Positions 1 through 8,361 are shown, counted from the first letter of the stretch. The stretch is DNA of 33,792 nt from Candidatus Accumulibacter adjunctus (GCA_000585015.1 JFAX01000004.1:194342-228133), one strand, 5' to 3'. Numbers and translations are program-made. The notes: a model not told the origin generated them from the letters alone.

Positions 1-702
1 GCGCTGATCTTCACCTACATGTGGGCTGGCCCGCACCACCTGCACTACACGGCGCTGCCCGACTGGACTCAGTCGGTCGGCATGCTGTTCTCGCTGATCC
101 TCCTGGCGCCATCGTGGGGCGGCATGATCAACGGTGTCATGACGCTGTCGGGCGCCTGGCACAAGCTGCGCGACGATCCGATCCTGAAGTTCCTGATCAC
201 CTCGCTGTCCTTCTACGGCATGTCGACCTTCGAGGGGCCGATGATGGCGATCAAGACGGTCAATGCCCTGTCGCACTACACTGACTGGACTGTCGGCCAT
301 GTGCACTCCGGCGCGCTCGGCTGGGTGGCGATGATCTCGATCGGCTCGATCTACTACCTGATTCCGCGGCTGTTCGGCAAGAGCGAGATGTTCAGCGTCA
401 AGCTGATCACCGTGCATTTCTGGGTGGCGACGATCGGTGTCGTGCTCTACATCGCGTCGATGTGGATCGCCGGCGTGATGCAGGGTCTCATGTGGCGCGC
501 GGTCAATGCCGACGGCACGCTGACCTACAGCTTCGTCGAATCGGTCAAGGCATCGTATCCCTTCTGGGCGATCCGTTTCCTCGGTGGCGCTCTTTTCCTC
601 TTCGGCATGCTGGTGATGGCCTACAACATGTTCAAGACGATCGCAGGCGGGCGGACGGTCGATGACGCACGCGTCCTGGTGCCTGCCGCCCACCACGCCT
701 GA
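1..702 (+). CDS. ccoN: cbb3-type cytochrome c oxidase subunit I (C-terminal part)
   Basis: Catalytic subunit of the high-affinity cbb3 terminal oxidase in the inner membrane, which reduces O2 to water and pumps protons. The frame is open from the first base, so the N-terminal half lies outside the window; about 233 of the usual roughly 480 residues are present. The fragment contains the family-typical [13 protein letters not shown] stretch with its paired histidines, then a [11 protein letters not shown] histidine segment that in this family lies near the heme ligands. Several hydrophobic helices follow, ending in a short AAHHA tail. It is followed 13 bases later by ccoO, giving the standard ccoN-O-Q-P order. 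The assignment is firm from sequence and synteny; the start cannot be judged. Confidence 0.97.
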   Translation, partial: ALIFTYMWAGPHHLHYTALPDWTQSVGMLFSLILLAPSWGGMINGVMTLSGAWHKLRDDPILKFLITSLSFYGMSTFEGPMMAIKTVNALSHYTDWTVGHVHSGALGWVAMISIGSIYYLIPRLFGKSEMFSVKLITVHFWVATIGVVLYIASMWIAGVMQGLMWRAVNADGTLTYSFVESVKASYPFWAIRFLGGALFLFGMLVMAYNMFKTIAGGRTVDDARVLVPAAHHA

Positions 703-715
703 CAAGGAAGAAGCA

Positions 716-1330
716 ATGAAGATCACGCAAGATGCAATCGAACGCAGCGTTCCGTTGATGATCGTGCTGACCCTGCTGGTGGTCAGCGTCGGTGGCCTGG
801 TGGAAATCGTTCCGCTGTACTTCCAGAAGTCCACCACCCAGCCGGTGACCGGCCTCAAGCCCTACGACCCGGTCCGCCTGACCGGGCGCGACGTCTACAT
901 TCGCGAAGGCTGCTTCCTCTGCCATTCGCAGATGATCCGTCCGTTCCGGGCCGAGACCGAGCGTTATGGCCATTACTCGGTCGCCGGCGAGTTCGTTTAC
1001 GACCACCCGTTCCAGTGGGGTTCGAAGCGCACCGGCCCTGATCTGGCCCGCGTCGGCGGACGTTATTCCGACGAGTGGCACCGGGTGCACCTGATCAATC
1101 CACGGGATGTGGTTCCCGAGTCCAACATGCCCGCCTTCGCCTTCCTCGAGAAGGCGCCGGCCGACGCCAGCACCATCGAGGGGAAGATGCGCGCGCTGCG
1201 CCGGGTCGGCGTTCCCTATACCGACGAGGAGATCGCCGGCGCGAAGAAGCAACTCGAAGGCAAGAGCGAGCTCGACGCACTCATCGCCTACCTGCAGGGG
1301 ATGGGCCTCGAAATGAAGAACGTCAGGTAA
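716..1330 (+). CDS. ccoO: cbb3-type cytochrome c oxidase subunit II (mono-heme)
   Basis: Membrane-anchored mono-heme cytochrome c of the cbb3 oxidase, relaying electrons toward CcoN. The 204-residue product has one N-terminal membrane anchor (about residues 13-33) and a single heme-binding CFLCH at 66-70. The conserved [18 protein letters not shown] stretch follows, then [13 protein letters not shown] and PESNMPAF, which carries the probable axial Met. The ATG at 716 is chosen because AAGGAAG sits just upstream and the protein then begins directly with the anchor. An upstream in-frame start would add an implausible tail overlapping ccoN. The length is typical for the family. Confidence 0.97.
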   Translation: MKITQDAIERSVPLMIVLTLLVVSVGGLVEIVPLYFQKSTTQPVTGLKPYDPVRLTGRDVYIREGCFLCHSQMIRPFRAETERYGHYSVAGEFVYDHPFQWGSKRTGPDLARVGGRYSDEWHRVHLINPRDVVPESNMPAFAFLEKAPADASTIEGKMRALRRVGVPYTDEEIAGAKKQLEGKSELDALIAYLQGMGLEMKNVR

Positions 1331-1334
1331 GCGC

Positions 1335-1529
1335 ATGGACATCAACGATCTGCGATCCATCGTCACCGTCGTGTCCCTGCTGACTTTCCTCGGGATCGTC
1401 TGGTGGGCCTACGGCGTCAAGGGCAACAGGAAGCGCTTCGAAGAAGCAGCGATGCTGCCATTCACCGATGAGGAAGCGGATCGGGCCGAACTTGGCCAGG
1501 ATCGCAACGGACAAAGGAAAGCATCATGA
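1335..1529 (+). CDS. ccoQ: cbb3-type cytochrome oxidase small subunit CcoQ/FixQ
   Basis: Small single-span subunit that helps stabilise the cbb3 complex in other bacteria. The 64-residue product has one hydrophobic helix (about residues 9-27, containing TFLGIVWWAYG) and then a charged cytoplasmic tail with the FEEAAMLPF-type motif usual in CcoQ. It begins 4 bases after ccoO, and its stop overlaps the ccoP start in an ATGA arrangement, implying translational coupling. Identification rests mainly on position between ccoO and ccoP plus size and topology. Confidence 0.92.
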   Translation: MDINDLRSIVTVVSLLTFLGIVWWAYGVKGNRKRFEEAAMLPFTDEEADRAELGQDRNGQRKAS

Positions 1530-2431
1530 ACGATTTCGTGAATCAGTTTTGGAACTGGTATGTCATCCTGCTCGTTCTGGCGAGCATCATCGCCTGCGGT
1601 GTGCTGCTGTGGACACAGAGCCAGCCACCGCCAGCCAAGCTCGACACGACCGGGCACGTCTGGGACGAGACGCTCGAGGAGTACAACAACCCGCTGCCCA
1701 AGTGGTGGATGTGGTTGTTCTACATCACGGTGATCTTCTCGCTGGTGTACAGCTTTCTCTACCCGACTCTCGGCAGCTTCCAGGGAATTCTCGGCTGGTC
1801 GTCGAGTGGCCAGTGGGCCAGGGAGATGGCGAAGTTCGACGAGCAGACCAAGCCGCTCTACGCCAAGTACATGCAGACCGACCTCAAGGCGCTGGCGGCC
1901 GACAACGTCGGCATGGAGACTGGCAAGCGCCTGTACCTGACCTATTGCGTCCAGTGTCACGGTGCCGACGCCAAGGGCTCGAAGGGCTTCCCGAACCTGG
2001 CGGACAACGACTGGCTGTGGGGCGGCGAGCCGGCACAGATCGTCGAGACGATCGCCGCGGGGCGCAACGGCGTCATGCCGCCACACGCGCAACTCGGCGC
2101 CGAGACGATCAAGGATCTGGCGAACTATGTCCGCTCGCTGTCGGGCCTTCCGGCTGATTCGCTGCGCGCCAGCAAGGGGCAGGAGGCTTTCAACAGCGCT
2201 GGCTGCTCCGGTTGCCACGGGCCGGACGGCAAGGGGATGCAGGCGCTCGGAGCACCCAACCTGACCGACAAGATCTGGCTCTACGGCAGTTCCGAGGCGA
2301 CGATCAGCGAGACCATCACCAAGGGCCGCAACAACCAGATGCCGGCGTGGAAGGAGTTCCTCGGCGACGAGAAGGTGCATCTGCTGGCAGCCTATGTCCT
2401 CAGCCTGGGCCAGGCCGCAGGCGGCAAGTAG
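1526..2431 (+). CDS. ccoP: cbb3-type cytochrome c oxidase subunit III (di-heme)
   Basis: Di-heme membrane-anchored cytochrome c that accepts electrons from soluble c-type cytochromes and passes them to CcoO/CcoN. The 301-residue protein has two N-terminal membrane spans (about 12-30 and 62-80) flanking the CcoP motif around HVWDETLEEYNNPLP. Two cytochrome c domains follow, with CVQCH at 141-145 and CSGCH at 227-231, and MPP and QMP motifs that supply probable axial methionines. Its ATG overlaps the ccoQ stop by 4 bases. A strong hairpin begins 14 bases after the stop, so the ccoNOQP transcript probably ends here. Confidence 0.97.
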   Translation: MNDFVNQFWNWYVILLVLASIIACGVLLWTQSQPPPAKLDTTGHVWDETLEEYNNPLPKWWMWLFYITVIFSLVYSFLYPTLGSFQGILGWSSSGQWAREMAKFDEQTKPLYAKYMQTDLKALAADNVGMETGKRLYLTYCVQCHGADAKGSKGFPNLADNDWLWGGEPAQIVETIAAGRNGVMPPHAQLGAETIKDLANYVRSLSGLPADSLRASKGQEAFNSAGCSGCHGPDGKGMQALGAPNLTDKIWLYGSSEATISETITKGRNNQMPAWKEFLGDEKVHLLAAYVLSLGQAAGGK

Positions 2432-2444
2432 ATCGTGACGGCTG

Positions 2445-2474
2445 AAGAACGGAGCGCATCGTCGCTCCGTTCTT
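2445..2474 (+). terminator. Hairpin terminator after ccoP
   Basis: A perfect 12-base-pair stem, AAGAACGGAGCG paired with CGCTCCGTTCTT around the loop CATCGT, begins 14 bases after the ccoP stop. The 3' arm ends in TTCTT and is followed by GCATTTCC, so the U-tract is weak, but stem stability and position fit termination of the ccoNOQP transcript. Confidence 0.75.
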
Positions 2475-2585
2475 GCATTTCCGGGCCACGACGCCGCAGG
2501 CCCTCTGGTTCGCCCCCCGCCGGTGCTGTGCCAGCGACCGGTTTTCTCGGCCAGTTGCTCGCTGCCGTTGCCGATGCGGCCGTGA

Positions 2586-2626
2586 CTGATTCAGATCAAG
2601 TTCGCTCTCAAACCACAAGCTAATAT
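2586..2626 (+). promoter_or_regulatory. FNR/Anr-type box and -10 element upstream of ccoG
   Basis: CTGAT-TCAG-ATCAA at 2586-2599 matches the FNR/Anr consensus TTGAT-N4-ATCAA at nine of ten defined positions. TAATAT at 2621-2626 is a good -10 element. The box centre (2592.5) lies about 41 bases before a start site predicted near 2633-2634, the class II FNR geometry. This implies oxygen-responsive activation of ccoG-ccoH, separate from ccoNOQP. The motif is seen directly; regulation is inferred. Confidence 0.7.
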
Positions 2627-2667
2627 TAGAGTTTGGTGTAATTCGGAAGTGGATCGGAGCTGAAATC

Positions 2668-4083
2668 ATGGACCAGGCGGCAGCGAGCAAGGCCAAGGGA
2701 ATTCCCATCAACGTTGACGGGCTGTACGAGAAGCATCGCACCGTTTATGCACGCAGCACCACGGGGACTTTCAACTCTTGGCGCTGGGCGATGGTCTGCT
2801 TCACGCAGGCGCTCTTCTACGGCCTCTGCTGGCTTGAATGGGGCGGCCGGCAGGCGGTTCTCTTTCACATCGAGGAGCGCCGGTTCTATGTTTTCGGCAT
2901 GGTCTTCTGGCCACAGGACGTGATCTACCTGGCGATCCTGCTCGTCATCTCCGCTTACGCCCTGTTTCTGGTCACCGCCGTCGGTGGCCGTCTGTTCTGC
3001 GGCTACGCCTGCCCGCAGACGGTGTATACCGAGATCCTGATGTGGATCGAGCGCAAGATCGAGGGCGAGCGGCCAGCGCGAATGAAGCTTGACGCTCAGC
3101 CAATGAATCCGCGCAAGTTTCGTCTCAAGTTCATCAAGCACGCTCTGTGGCTGCTGATCGCGCTGTGGACCGGCATCACCTTCGTCGGCTACTTCACACC
3201 GATCAGGGAGCTGTTGCCCGCGATCGCCGGATTTGCCCTCGGACCTTGGGAGACCTTCTGGATTCTGTTCTACGCCGCTTTCCTGTACATGATGGCGGGA
3301 TTCCTGCGCGAGCAGGTGTGCAAATACATGTGTCCCTATGCACGCTTCCAGGGCGTGATGTTCGACCCCGACACGCTGATCATCAGCTATGACACCGAGC
3401 GCGGCGAGCCGCGCGGTGCGCGCCGGAAGGCGGGAGCGGCGAAGTCGGCACCTCTCGGCGACTGCGTGGACTGCAGCATCTGCGTGCAGGTCTGTCCGAC
3501 GGGGATCGACATCCGCAATGGCCTGCAGCTCGAGTGCATCGCCTGCGCCGCGTGCATCGACGCCTGCGACCAGGTGATGGACAAGGTCGGCTCAGCGCGC
3601 GGCCTGATTCGTTACTCGACCGAGAACGCCATGGCGCAGCATTACACGGCGCGGCAGATGGCGGGGCACCTGTTGCGGCCGCGAACACTGCTGTACGCGA
3701 GCGTCCTGGTGGCGATCATCGTCGCGACGACCTGGAGCCTGTTGCATCGTGTGCCGCTGAAGGTCGATGTGCTGCGTGACCGTTCGACCCTCTCGCGCGA
3801 GGCCGACGACGGACGCACGGAAAACGTGTTCAGCCTGCACATTTCGAATACCGATGAAGCCGCTCACCGTTACGCGGTCGGCGTCAGCGGGCTGGAGGGA
3901 ATCGAGATTGCCGGCGAGCAGAGCGTCGAGGTGCCGGCGGCGGCGTCGAAGACCTTTCTGCTGTCGGTACGCGCCGAGCCGGGCGTCGGCAAGAAGGGGT
4001 CGAACGTCGTTTACTTCGAGGTTCGCGCCGACGATGATCCGCAGATCGCCGTGCGCGAGAAGACGAGTTTCTTCCAGCCATGA
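2668..4083 (+). CDS. ccoG: cbb3 oxidase accessory iron-sulfur membrane protein CcoG
   Basis: Assembly factor for the cbb3 oxidase; CcoG/RdxA proteins are polyferredoxin-like membrane proteins implicated in copper reduction during oxidase maturation. The 471-residue product has several membrane spans (for example around 84-104, 157-175 and 193-212), then CGYACPQ at 111-117 and CKYMCP at 218-223. Two classic 4Fe-4S motifs follow: C266/C269/C272/C276-P and C290/C293/C296/C300. After another span near 340-356 comes an IG-like C-terminal domain. The start is the ATG downstream of the FNR-type promoter. The stop overlaps ccoH by 4 bases. Confidence 0.96.
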   Translation: MDQAAASKAKGIPINVDGLYEKHRTVYARSTTGTFNSWRWAMVCFTQALFYGLCWLEWGGRQAVLFHIEERRFYVFGMVFWPQDVIYLAILLVISAYALFLVTAVGGRLFCGYACPQTVYTEILMWIERKIEGERPARMKLDAQPMNPRKFRLKFIKHALWLLIALWTGITFVGYFTPIRELLPAIAGFALGPWETFWILFYAAFLYMMAGFLREQVCKYMCPYARFQGVMFDPDTLIISYDTERGEPRGARRKAGAAKSAPLGDCVDCSICVQVCPTGIDIRNGLQLECIACAACIDACDQVMDKVGSARGLIRYSTENAMAQHYTARQMAGHLLRPRTLLYASVLVAIIVATTWSLLHRVPLKVDVLRDRSTLSREADDGRTENVFSLHISNTDEAAHRYAVGVSGLEGIEIAGEQSVEVPAAASKTFLLSVRAEPGVGKKGSNVVYFEVRADDDPQIAVREKTSFFQP

Positions 4084-4622
4084 GCAAGCCAGTCAACTCC
4101 CCGGTAACGCCGTGGTACCGGCAACCGTGGCCATGGCTGCTGATGCTCGGGCCGTTGGTGGTCGTCGTAGCCGGTCTGGCGACTGCCTATCTGGCGGTGG
4201 TCAGCGACGACGGGCTGGTCGTCGATGACTACTACAAGGAGGGGCTCGGGATCAATCAGCGTACGGCTCGTGACCAGCGAGCCGCCGATCTGGGGATCGC
4301 AGCCGAGCTGGTGCTCAGCTCCAGCGGCGAGCGCATTCGCGTGCTGCTGCAGGCCGGCGAGGACGTCCGCATGCCGGATAGGCTGAGCTTGCGCATCGCC
4401 CACCCGACGCGTCCGGGCCTGGATCAGAATCTGTTGCTGCGGGGCGAGGGCGGCCGCGTCTATGGCGCTCCCCTGCGGCGCGTGCAGGAGGGGCGCTGGC
4501 ATGTCGTCCTGGAGGACGAGCGGCAGGAGTGGCGCCTGGCTGGTGACTGGGCCGCCAGGCCGGAGACGGTCATGCAGTTGCAGGCTGCGCGCCCGGCAAC
4601 GGCCCCGGCGCGGGTCAATTGA
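4080..4622 (+). CDS. ccoH: FixH/CcoH family cbb3 oxidase assembly protein
   Basis: Small membrane protein needed for cbb3 oxidase assembly or stability in other bacteria. The 180-residue product has one N-terminal membrane helix (about residues 17-42), followed by the FixH hallmark DDYYKEGLGINQ and a periplasmic beta-rich domain. It is coupled to ccoG by an ATGA overlap. The expected next genes ccoI (copper ATPase) and ccoS do not follow; a short DUF3149-like gene does. Confidence 0.9.
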   Translation: MSKPVNSPVTPWYRQPWPWLLMLGPLVVVVAGLATAYLAVVSDDGLVVDDYYKEGLGINQRTARDQRAADLGIAAELVLSSSGERIRVLLQAGEDVRMPDRLSLRIAHPTRPGLDQNLLLRGEGGRVYGAPLRRVQEGRWHVVLEDERQEWRLAGDWAARPETVMQLQAARPATAPARVN

Positions 4623-4637
4623 GAGAGGAGCTTGGAG

Positions 4638-4778
4638 ATGGCTTGGGAGCTGCTGTTTTCGACCGATTATGGTCTGTTGAGCGTGTTCGTGATCGCCTTC
4701 GTGATCGGCATGTCGTTCTGGTTTGCCCGCTTCTTCAGCAGGAAGATTCGCGAGGATCAGGCAAAGGCTGGAAGGTAG
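4638..4778 (+). CDS. Small single-span membrane protein, DUF3149-like
   Basis: A 46-residue protein beginning MAWELLFSTDYGLLSVFVIA, with one hydrophobic helix (about residues 11-33) and a basic/acidic tail ending FSRKIREDQAKAGR. A GAGAGAGGAG-type ribosome site lies upstream and the gene begins 15 bases after ccoH. Size, the LLFSTDYGL start and the position after cbb3 assembly genes match my recollection of the DUF3149 family, whose function is unknown. It occupies the slot where ccoS often sits but lacks the acidic/cysteine pattern of CcoS, so a role in oxidase assembly is only a guess from position. Confidence 0.7.
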   Translation: MAWELLFSTDYGLLSVFVIAFVIGMSFWFARFFSRKIREDQAKAGR

Positions 4779-4850
4779 GCGCGCAGGCAGCGTCCTGACG
4801 CTGGCTGGCGGGGGCGGCTGCCGTTGCGTGTCGCCGTGCAACGAGAGTTC

Positions 4851-5618
4851 ATGGCCGACGCCGCGCATCGGCGGCTGCTGTGCGCGCTGCTGGCGTCGCT
4901 GCTCGCACACGCGGCTGCGCTGGTAGCGGAGTTTCGTGTGCTGCGCCGGCCGTCCGCGATGGCGGTGCAGCCGCTGGTCGCCATGATCGTGGACCGGGAT
5001 CCTGTGCCCGCGCAGTTTGGCGCCGCGACACAAGCTGCCGCGGCGCCACCTGATTCGCGTCGCAGAGCCGGCGGCGAGCGAGCGGCAACGGTCGCTTCGC
5101 AGCGCTCGGCGGCACCCGAACGCCTCGCTCCGAAGCCATCGCTGCTGTCTGCTGCGGACGCTTCCCGAGCGACGCAAGCCCGACCGTCACCCGCACCGCT
5201 GCCCGCGCCGCCGGCGATGGGCACTGCAACGGCCTCAGGCGTGGGTTCGGCAGCGCCGGCAGCTTCTGCGAGGGACTCGAGTGCGCGTGCACCGGCGCCG
5301 CTTGCAGGAATCAGCGCCGACGATCTGCGACAGTACCGAATCGACCTGGCGAGCGCTTCGCGGCGCTTCAAGCTCTATCCGGCTCTGGCGCGCGAGCGCG
5401 GCTGGGAGGGACGGGTCGAGGTCGCCGTCAGTGTCAGCGCCTGGCAGCCGCGTCCGCAATTCTCGCTCGCTCGCTCGAGCGGGCATGCAACGCTGGATCG
5501 GCAGGCCGTCGCGATGCTCGAGCAGGCTTCGGCTGATACCACCCTGCCGGCGGGGCTCAGGGGGCGGGACTTTCGCATCCTGCTGCCGGTTGAGTTCACG
5601 CTCGACGATGCGCGCTAG
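4851..5618 (+). CDS. TonB-like energy transducer protein
   Basis: A 255-residue protein with an N-terminal membrane anchor (about 12-28, LLCALLASLLAHAAALV) and a long Ala/Pro/Arg-rich, low-complexity linker (about 55-155). Its C-terminal TonB-type domain includes YRIDLASASRRFKLYPALARERGWEGRVEV and ends RILLPVEFTLDDAR in family style. TonB proteins transmit proton-motive force from ExbBD to outer-membrane receptors. No exbB, exbD or receptor gene is adjacent, so the partner is unknown. The ATG at 4851 is preferred over a TTG at 4824 because a weak GAGAG lies ahead and the anchor then starts normally. The 3' end overlaps the convergent NUDIX gene by 23 bases. Confidence 0.75.
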   Translation: MADAAHRRLLCALLASLLAHAAALVAEFRVLRRPSAMAVQPLVAMIVDRDPVPAQFGAATQAAAAPPDSRRRAGGERAATVASQRSAAPERLAPKPSLLSAADASRATQARPSPAPLPAPPAMGTATASGVGSAAPAASARDSSARAPAPLAGISADDLRQYRIDLASASRRFKLYPALARERGWEGRVEVAVSVSAWQPRPQFSLARSSGHATLDRQAVAMLEQASADTTLPAGLRGRDFRILLPVEFTLDDAR

Positions 5619-6159
5619 GTTGCTCGTGGCGACGCAGGATCGCGTCTTCGTGCAGGCGGAATCTGCCCTGCCGGCGATCGGCAAAGTAGGCCTGCAGGCA
5701 CAGGGTGACGCTCTGGAAGGCGAGTGACTGCCAGGGAAGTTCTTCTTCGCGAAAGAGCGCGGCTTCGAGCGTCTCGAGGCCGGCGGCAAAGCCGGTGTCG
5801 AGCAGGCGGGCGCGATAGAAGAGGTGTACCTGGTTGATGTGCGGCACGTTCACGAGCGAGAAGAGCTGCTCGATCTCGACGCGGGCACAGGCTTCTTCGA
5901 ACGTTTCGCGAGTCGCCGCCTGGGCGGTCGACTCGCCGTTCTCCATGAACCCTGCGGGCAGGGTCCACAAGCCGTAGCGTGGCTCGATCGAACGTCGGCA
6001 GAGCAGGATCCGATCCTGCCATTCGGCGATGCAGCCGACCACCAGCTTCGGGTTCTGGTAATGGATCGTGCCGCATCGCGGGCAGACGTGCCGCAGCAGG
6101 CTGTCACCTGCCGGGATCGCCAGTTCGACCATTGCGCCACATTCGCTGCAATACTTCAT
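5596..6159 (-). CDS. NUDIX hydrolase with N-terminal zinc ribbon
   Basis: A 187-residue protein. Residues 1-33 form a zinc ribbon with two CxxC pairs (CSEC and CPRC), as in NudC-type and related NUDIX enzymes. The NUDIX box GFMENGESTAQAATRETFEE fits GX5EX7REXXEE, with the following residue Ala rather than the common Gly. Such enzymes hydrolyse nucleoside diphosphates linked to another moiety, with Mg2+ held by the box glutamates; the substrate cannot be read from sequence. The start at MKYCSECG is chosen because earlier in-frame codons give arginine/alanine-rich non-coding-like residues and an AGGCAGAGA site precedes this ATG. It is transcribed against the TonB-like gene. Confidence 0.88.
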   Translation of the reverse strand: MKYCSECGAMVELAIPAGDSLLRHVCPRCGTIHYQNPKLVVGCIAEWQDRILLCRRSIEPRYGLWTLPAGFMENGESTAQAATRETFEEACARVEIEQLFSLVNVPHINQVHLFYRARLLDTGFAAGLETLEAALFREEELPWQSLAFQSVTLCLQAYFADRRQGRFRLHEDAILRRHEQPSAHRRA

Positions 6160-6296
6160 TCTCTGCCTGCCTCGGATCCCCCCTGCGCACGCCCTCAGTT
6201 TAAACGATTTGTTCGCCGGACGGCGGGGGGCGCTTCTGCCTGCTGCGGCGTGGCGAGCGCGGGCCGGCACCCGGACGGCGGCCGTCGAGTCCCAAT

Positions 6297-6342
6297 TTAA
6301 GGACCTTTGGCCGATGCCGATGCGGTGCAATGTGGCTACAAT
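6297..6342 (+). promoter_or_regulatory. Possible promoter elements upstream of motA
   Basis: TTAAGGAC (6297-6304), 11 bases, then GCCGATGC (6316-6323) resembles the flagellar sigma-28 pattern TAAAGTTT-N11-GCCGATAA, with a good -10 half and a weak -35 half. GCCGATGC occurs twice in overlap (6310-6317 and 6316-6323). A separate TACAAT at 6337-6342 could be a housekeeping -10, but lacks a good -35. Which, if any, drives motA is undecided. Confidence 0.35.
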
Positions 6343-6405
6343 GCGCGACTATGGTCGGGTTCGAGCAGCCGGGCCGGCGAGACGCGCCATGACAAGGGGG
6401 GGCGG

Positions 6406-7263
6406 ATGTTTCTGATTGTTGGCTATGTGGTCATTCTGGCTGCAGCACTGGGGACCTACGCGGTCCACGGTAGCCTGGCAGCACTCTGGGTGCCGCTCGA
6501 GTATGTGGCGATCGTCGGCCTGACGATTGGCGGCTTCGTCGCTTCGAACGACATCAAGATCATCAAGGTGACGATCGGCGCACTGCCGAGCCTGTTCAAG
6601 GGGTCGAAGTACACGCGAACACTCTACATCGATCTGCTGGCGATGCTCTTCGAGGTTCTGGCGAAGGTCCGCAAGGAGGGTTTGATGTCGATCGAGAACG
6701 ATGTCGAGAATCCGAAGGAGAGCCCGATCTTCAGCAAGTACCCGGCGCTGGCCGGTGACCACCACGTGATTGAGTTCATCACCGATTATCTGCGGATGAT
6801 GGTCGGCGGCAACCTGAATGCCATCGAGATCGAGAGCCTGATGGACATCGAGATCGAAACGCACCACCACGAGGTCGAGACGCCCGGTCATGTGGTTGCG
6901 AAGGTGGGTGATGCGGTCCCCGCCTTTGGTATCGTCGTCGCCGTGATGGGGGTGGTCAACGTCATGGGATCGGTGGGCGAACCACCGGCGGTACTCGGCA
7001 AGATGATCGGTGGCGCGCTGGTCGGCACCTTCCTCGGCATCCTGATCGCCTACGGTTTCGTGGCGCCGGTGGCCAGCCTGCTCGAGCAGAAGGCTCACGA
7101 GGGGTCGAAGATCTACCAGGTGATCAAGGTGGTCCTGCTGGCGTCGATGTCGGGTTATGCGCCGCAGGTGGCCGTCGAGTTTGGCAGGAAGGCGCTGGCG
7201 ACGGATGTCCGTCCGAGTTTCCGCGAGCTGGAAGAGGAACTCAAGAATCGCAAGGGCAAGTAG
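6406..7263 (+). CDS. motA: Flagellar motor stator protein MotA
   Basis: Stator subunit of the flagellar motor that couples ion flow to torque in the inner membrane. The 285-residue product has four hydrophobic segments: two N-terminal (about 1-20 and 28-50) and two C-terminal, in PAFGIVVAVMGVVNVMGS and GALVGTFLGILIAYGFVAPVASLLE. Between them is the large cytoplasmic loop with the acidic and basic residues that contact the rotor. The length matches proton-type MotA. The ATG follows AAGGGGGGGCGG; an upstream in-frame ATG adds residues unlike MotA. motB follows after 32 bases. Confidence 0.96.
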   Translation: MFLIVGYVVILAAALGTYAVHGSLAALWVPLEYVAIVGLTIGGFVASNDIKIIKVTIGALPSLFKGSKYTRTLYIDLLAMLFEVLAKVRKEGLMSIENDVENPKESPIFSKYPALAGDHHVIEFITDYLRMMVGGNLNAIEIESLMDIEIETHHHEVETPGHVVAKVGDAVPAFGIVVAVMGVVNVMGSVGEPPAVLGKMIGGALVGTFLGILIAYGFVAPVASLLEQKAHEGSKIYQVIKVVLLASMSGYAPQVAVEFGRKALATDVRPSFRELEEELKNRKGK

Positions 7264-7295
7264 GCGCAGCGGCGGCGACCGATTGGGGAGAATGA

Positions 7296-8252
7296 ATGAG
7301 CGATGATCTGCGCCCGATAGTCGTCAAACGGGTCAAGAAGGTTGCCGGTGGCCATCATGGCGGTGCCTGGAAGATTGCCTATGCCGACTTCGTGACGGCC
7401 ATGATGGCGTTTTTCCTGCTGATGTGGCTGCTCGGATCGACGGCCAGCGGCGATCTCAAAGGAATTGCGGACTACTTCCAGAACCCGCTCAAGATCGCCT
7501 CGCAAGGGGGCGCGGGAACGGGCGACAGTTCGAGCGTGCTCAAGGGGGGCGGCAAGGACCTGACGCGTACGGCGGGCCAGGTCAAGAGCGGCGACATCGA
7601 TGCCAAGAGCAAGACGGTCAACCTGAAGGAGACCAACGCCGAGCAGGCGCGGCGGGAATTCGAGGAGATCGAGAAGGTCAAGCTCGGCGAGCTGAAGCAG
7701 AGCATCGAGAAGCTGATCGAAAGCAATCCCGCGCTCAGACAGTTCAAGAACCAGTTGCTGGTGGACGTGACCAGCGAGGGCTTGCGCATCCAGATCGTCG
7801 ACGAGCAGAACCGGCCGATGTTCGACACCAGCAGCGCCGAGCTGAAGCCGCATACCCGGGTGATCCTGCGCGAGATCGGCAAGGCCTTGAACGCGGTGCC
7901 GAACAAGCTGAGCCTTTCCGGCCATACCGACGCTGCCCAGTTCGGTGGCGGCGACAAGGGCTTCTCGAACTGGGAGCTGTCGGCAAACCGGGCGAACGCA
8001 TCGCGGCGCGAACTGATCGCCGGCGGCATGGATGAGCACAAGGTCCTGCGCGTCGTCGGCCTGGCTTCGACGGTCCTCTTCGATCGCAACGATCCCCTGA
8101 GTTCGATCAACCGCCGCATCAGCATCGTCGTCCTGAACCGCAAGGCGGAGGAGGCTTTGCTGCAGGAGGACGGCAAGGTGGACGCGGTCGAAGTTGGCGG
8201 GCAAGGCCTTGATCCGAATGCTGTCAGCGCGCCGGCAGCGCCGGCGAAATGA
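7296..8252 (+). CDS. motB: Flagellar motor stator protein MotB
   Basis: Stator partner of MotA. The 318-residue product has a basic N-terminus, one membrane helix containing the proton-binding aspartate Asp31 in YADFVTAMMAFFLLMWLL, and a periplasmic linker. The OmpA-like peptidoglycan-binding domain (about 145-280) includes LSGHTDAAQF and NWELSANRANASRRELI. A GGGGAG ribosome site precedes the ATG. The Asp31 context and lack of polar MotA features suggest a proton-driven stator. Flagellar structural genes are not in the window. Confidence 0.96.
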   Translation: MSDDLRPIVVKRVKKVAGGHHGGAWKIAYADFVTAMMAFFLLMWLLGSTASGDLKGIADYFQNPLKIASQGGAGTGDSSSVLKGGGKDLTRTAGQVKSGDIDAKSKTVNLKETNAEQARREFEEIEKVKLGELKQSIEKLIESNPALRQFKNQLLVDVTSEGLRIQIVDEQNRPMFDTSSAELKPHTRVILREIGKALNAVPNKLSLSGHTDAAQFGGGDKGFSNWELSANRANASRRELIAGGMDEHKVLRVVGLASTVLFDRNDPLSSINRRISIVVLNRKAEEALLQEDGKVDAVEVGGQGLDPNAVSAPAAPAK

Positions 8253-8330
8253 GCCGCGCCGGCCGAGCGAAATGGTTCAGCGAAGGATAAGGGCATGGCG
8301 ACGGTGATCGCTGTCGATATCCGGCGCGAT

Positions 8331-8361
8331 CGCGGCCGGTCTTCCGCGACGACCGGCCGCG
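8331..8361. terminator. Hairpin between convergent motB and GST genes
   Basis: CGCGGCCGGT (8331-8340) pairs perfectly with ACCGGCCGCG (8352-8361) across an 11-base loop. It lies between the 3' ends of motB (+) and the GST gene (-) and has no U-tract on either side. It probably serves as a bidirectional termination or RNA-end-protecting hairpin. The rest of the 146-base gap shows no gene. Confidence 0.5.

Noticed and set aside
5596-6330. Longer start for the NUDIX protein at 6330
   Set aside because: The extra 57 residues are basic and alanine-rich, unlike the family, and the zinc-ribbon start MKYCSECG is the usual N-terminus.
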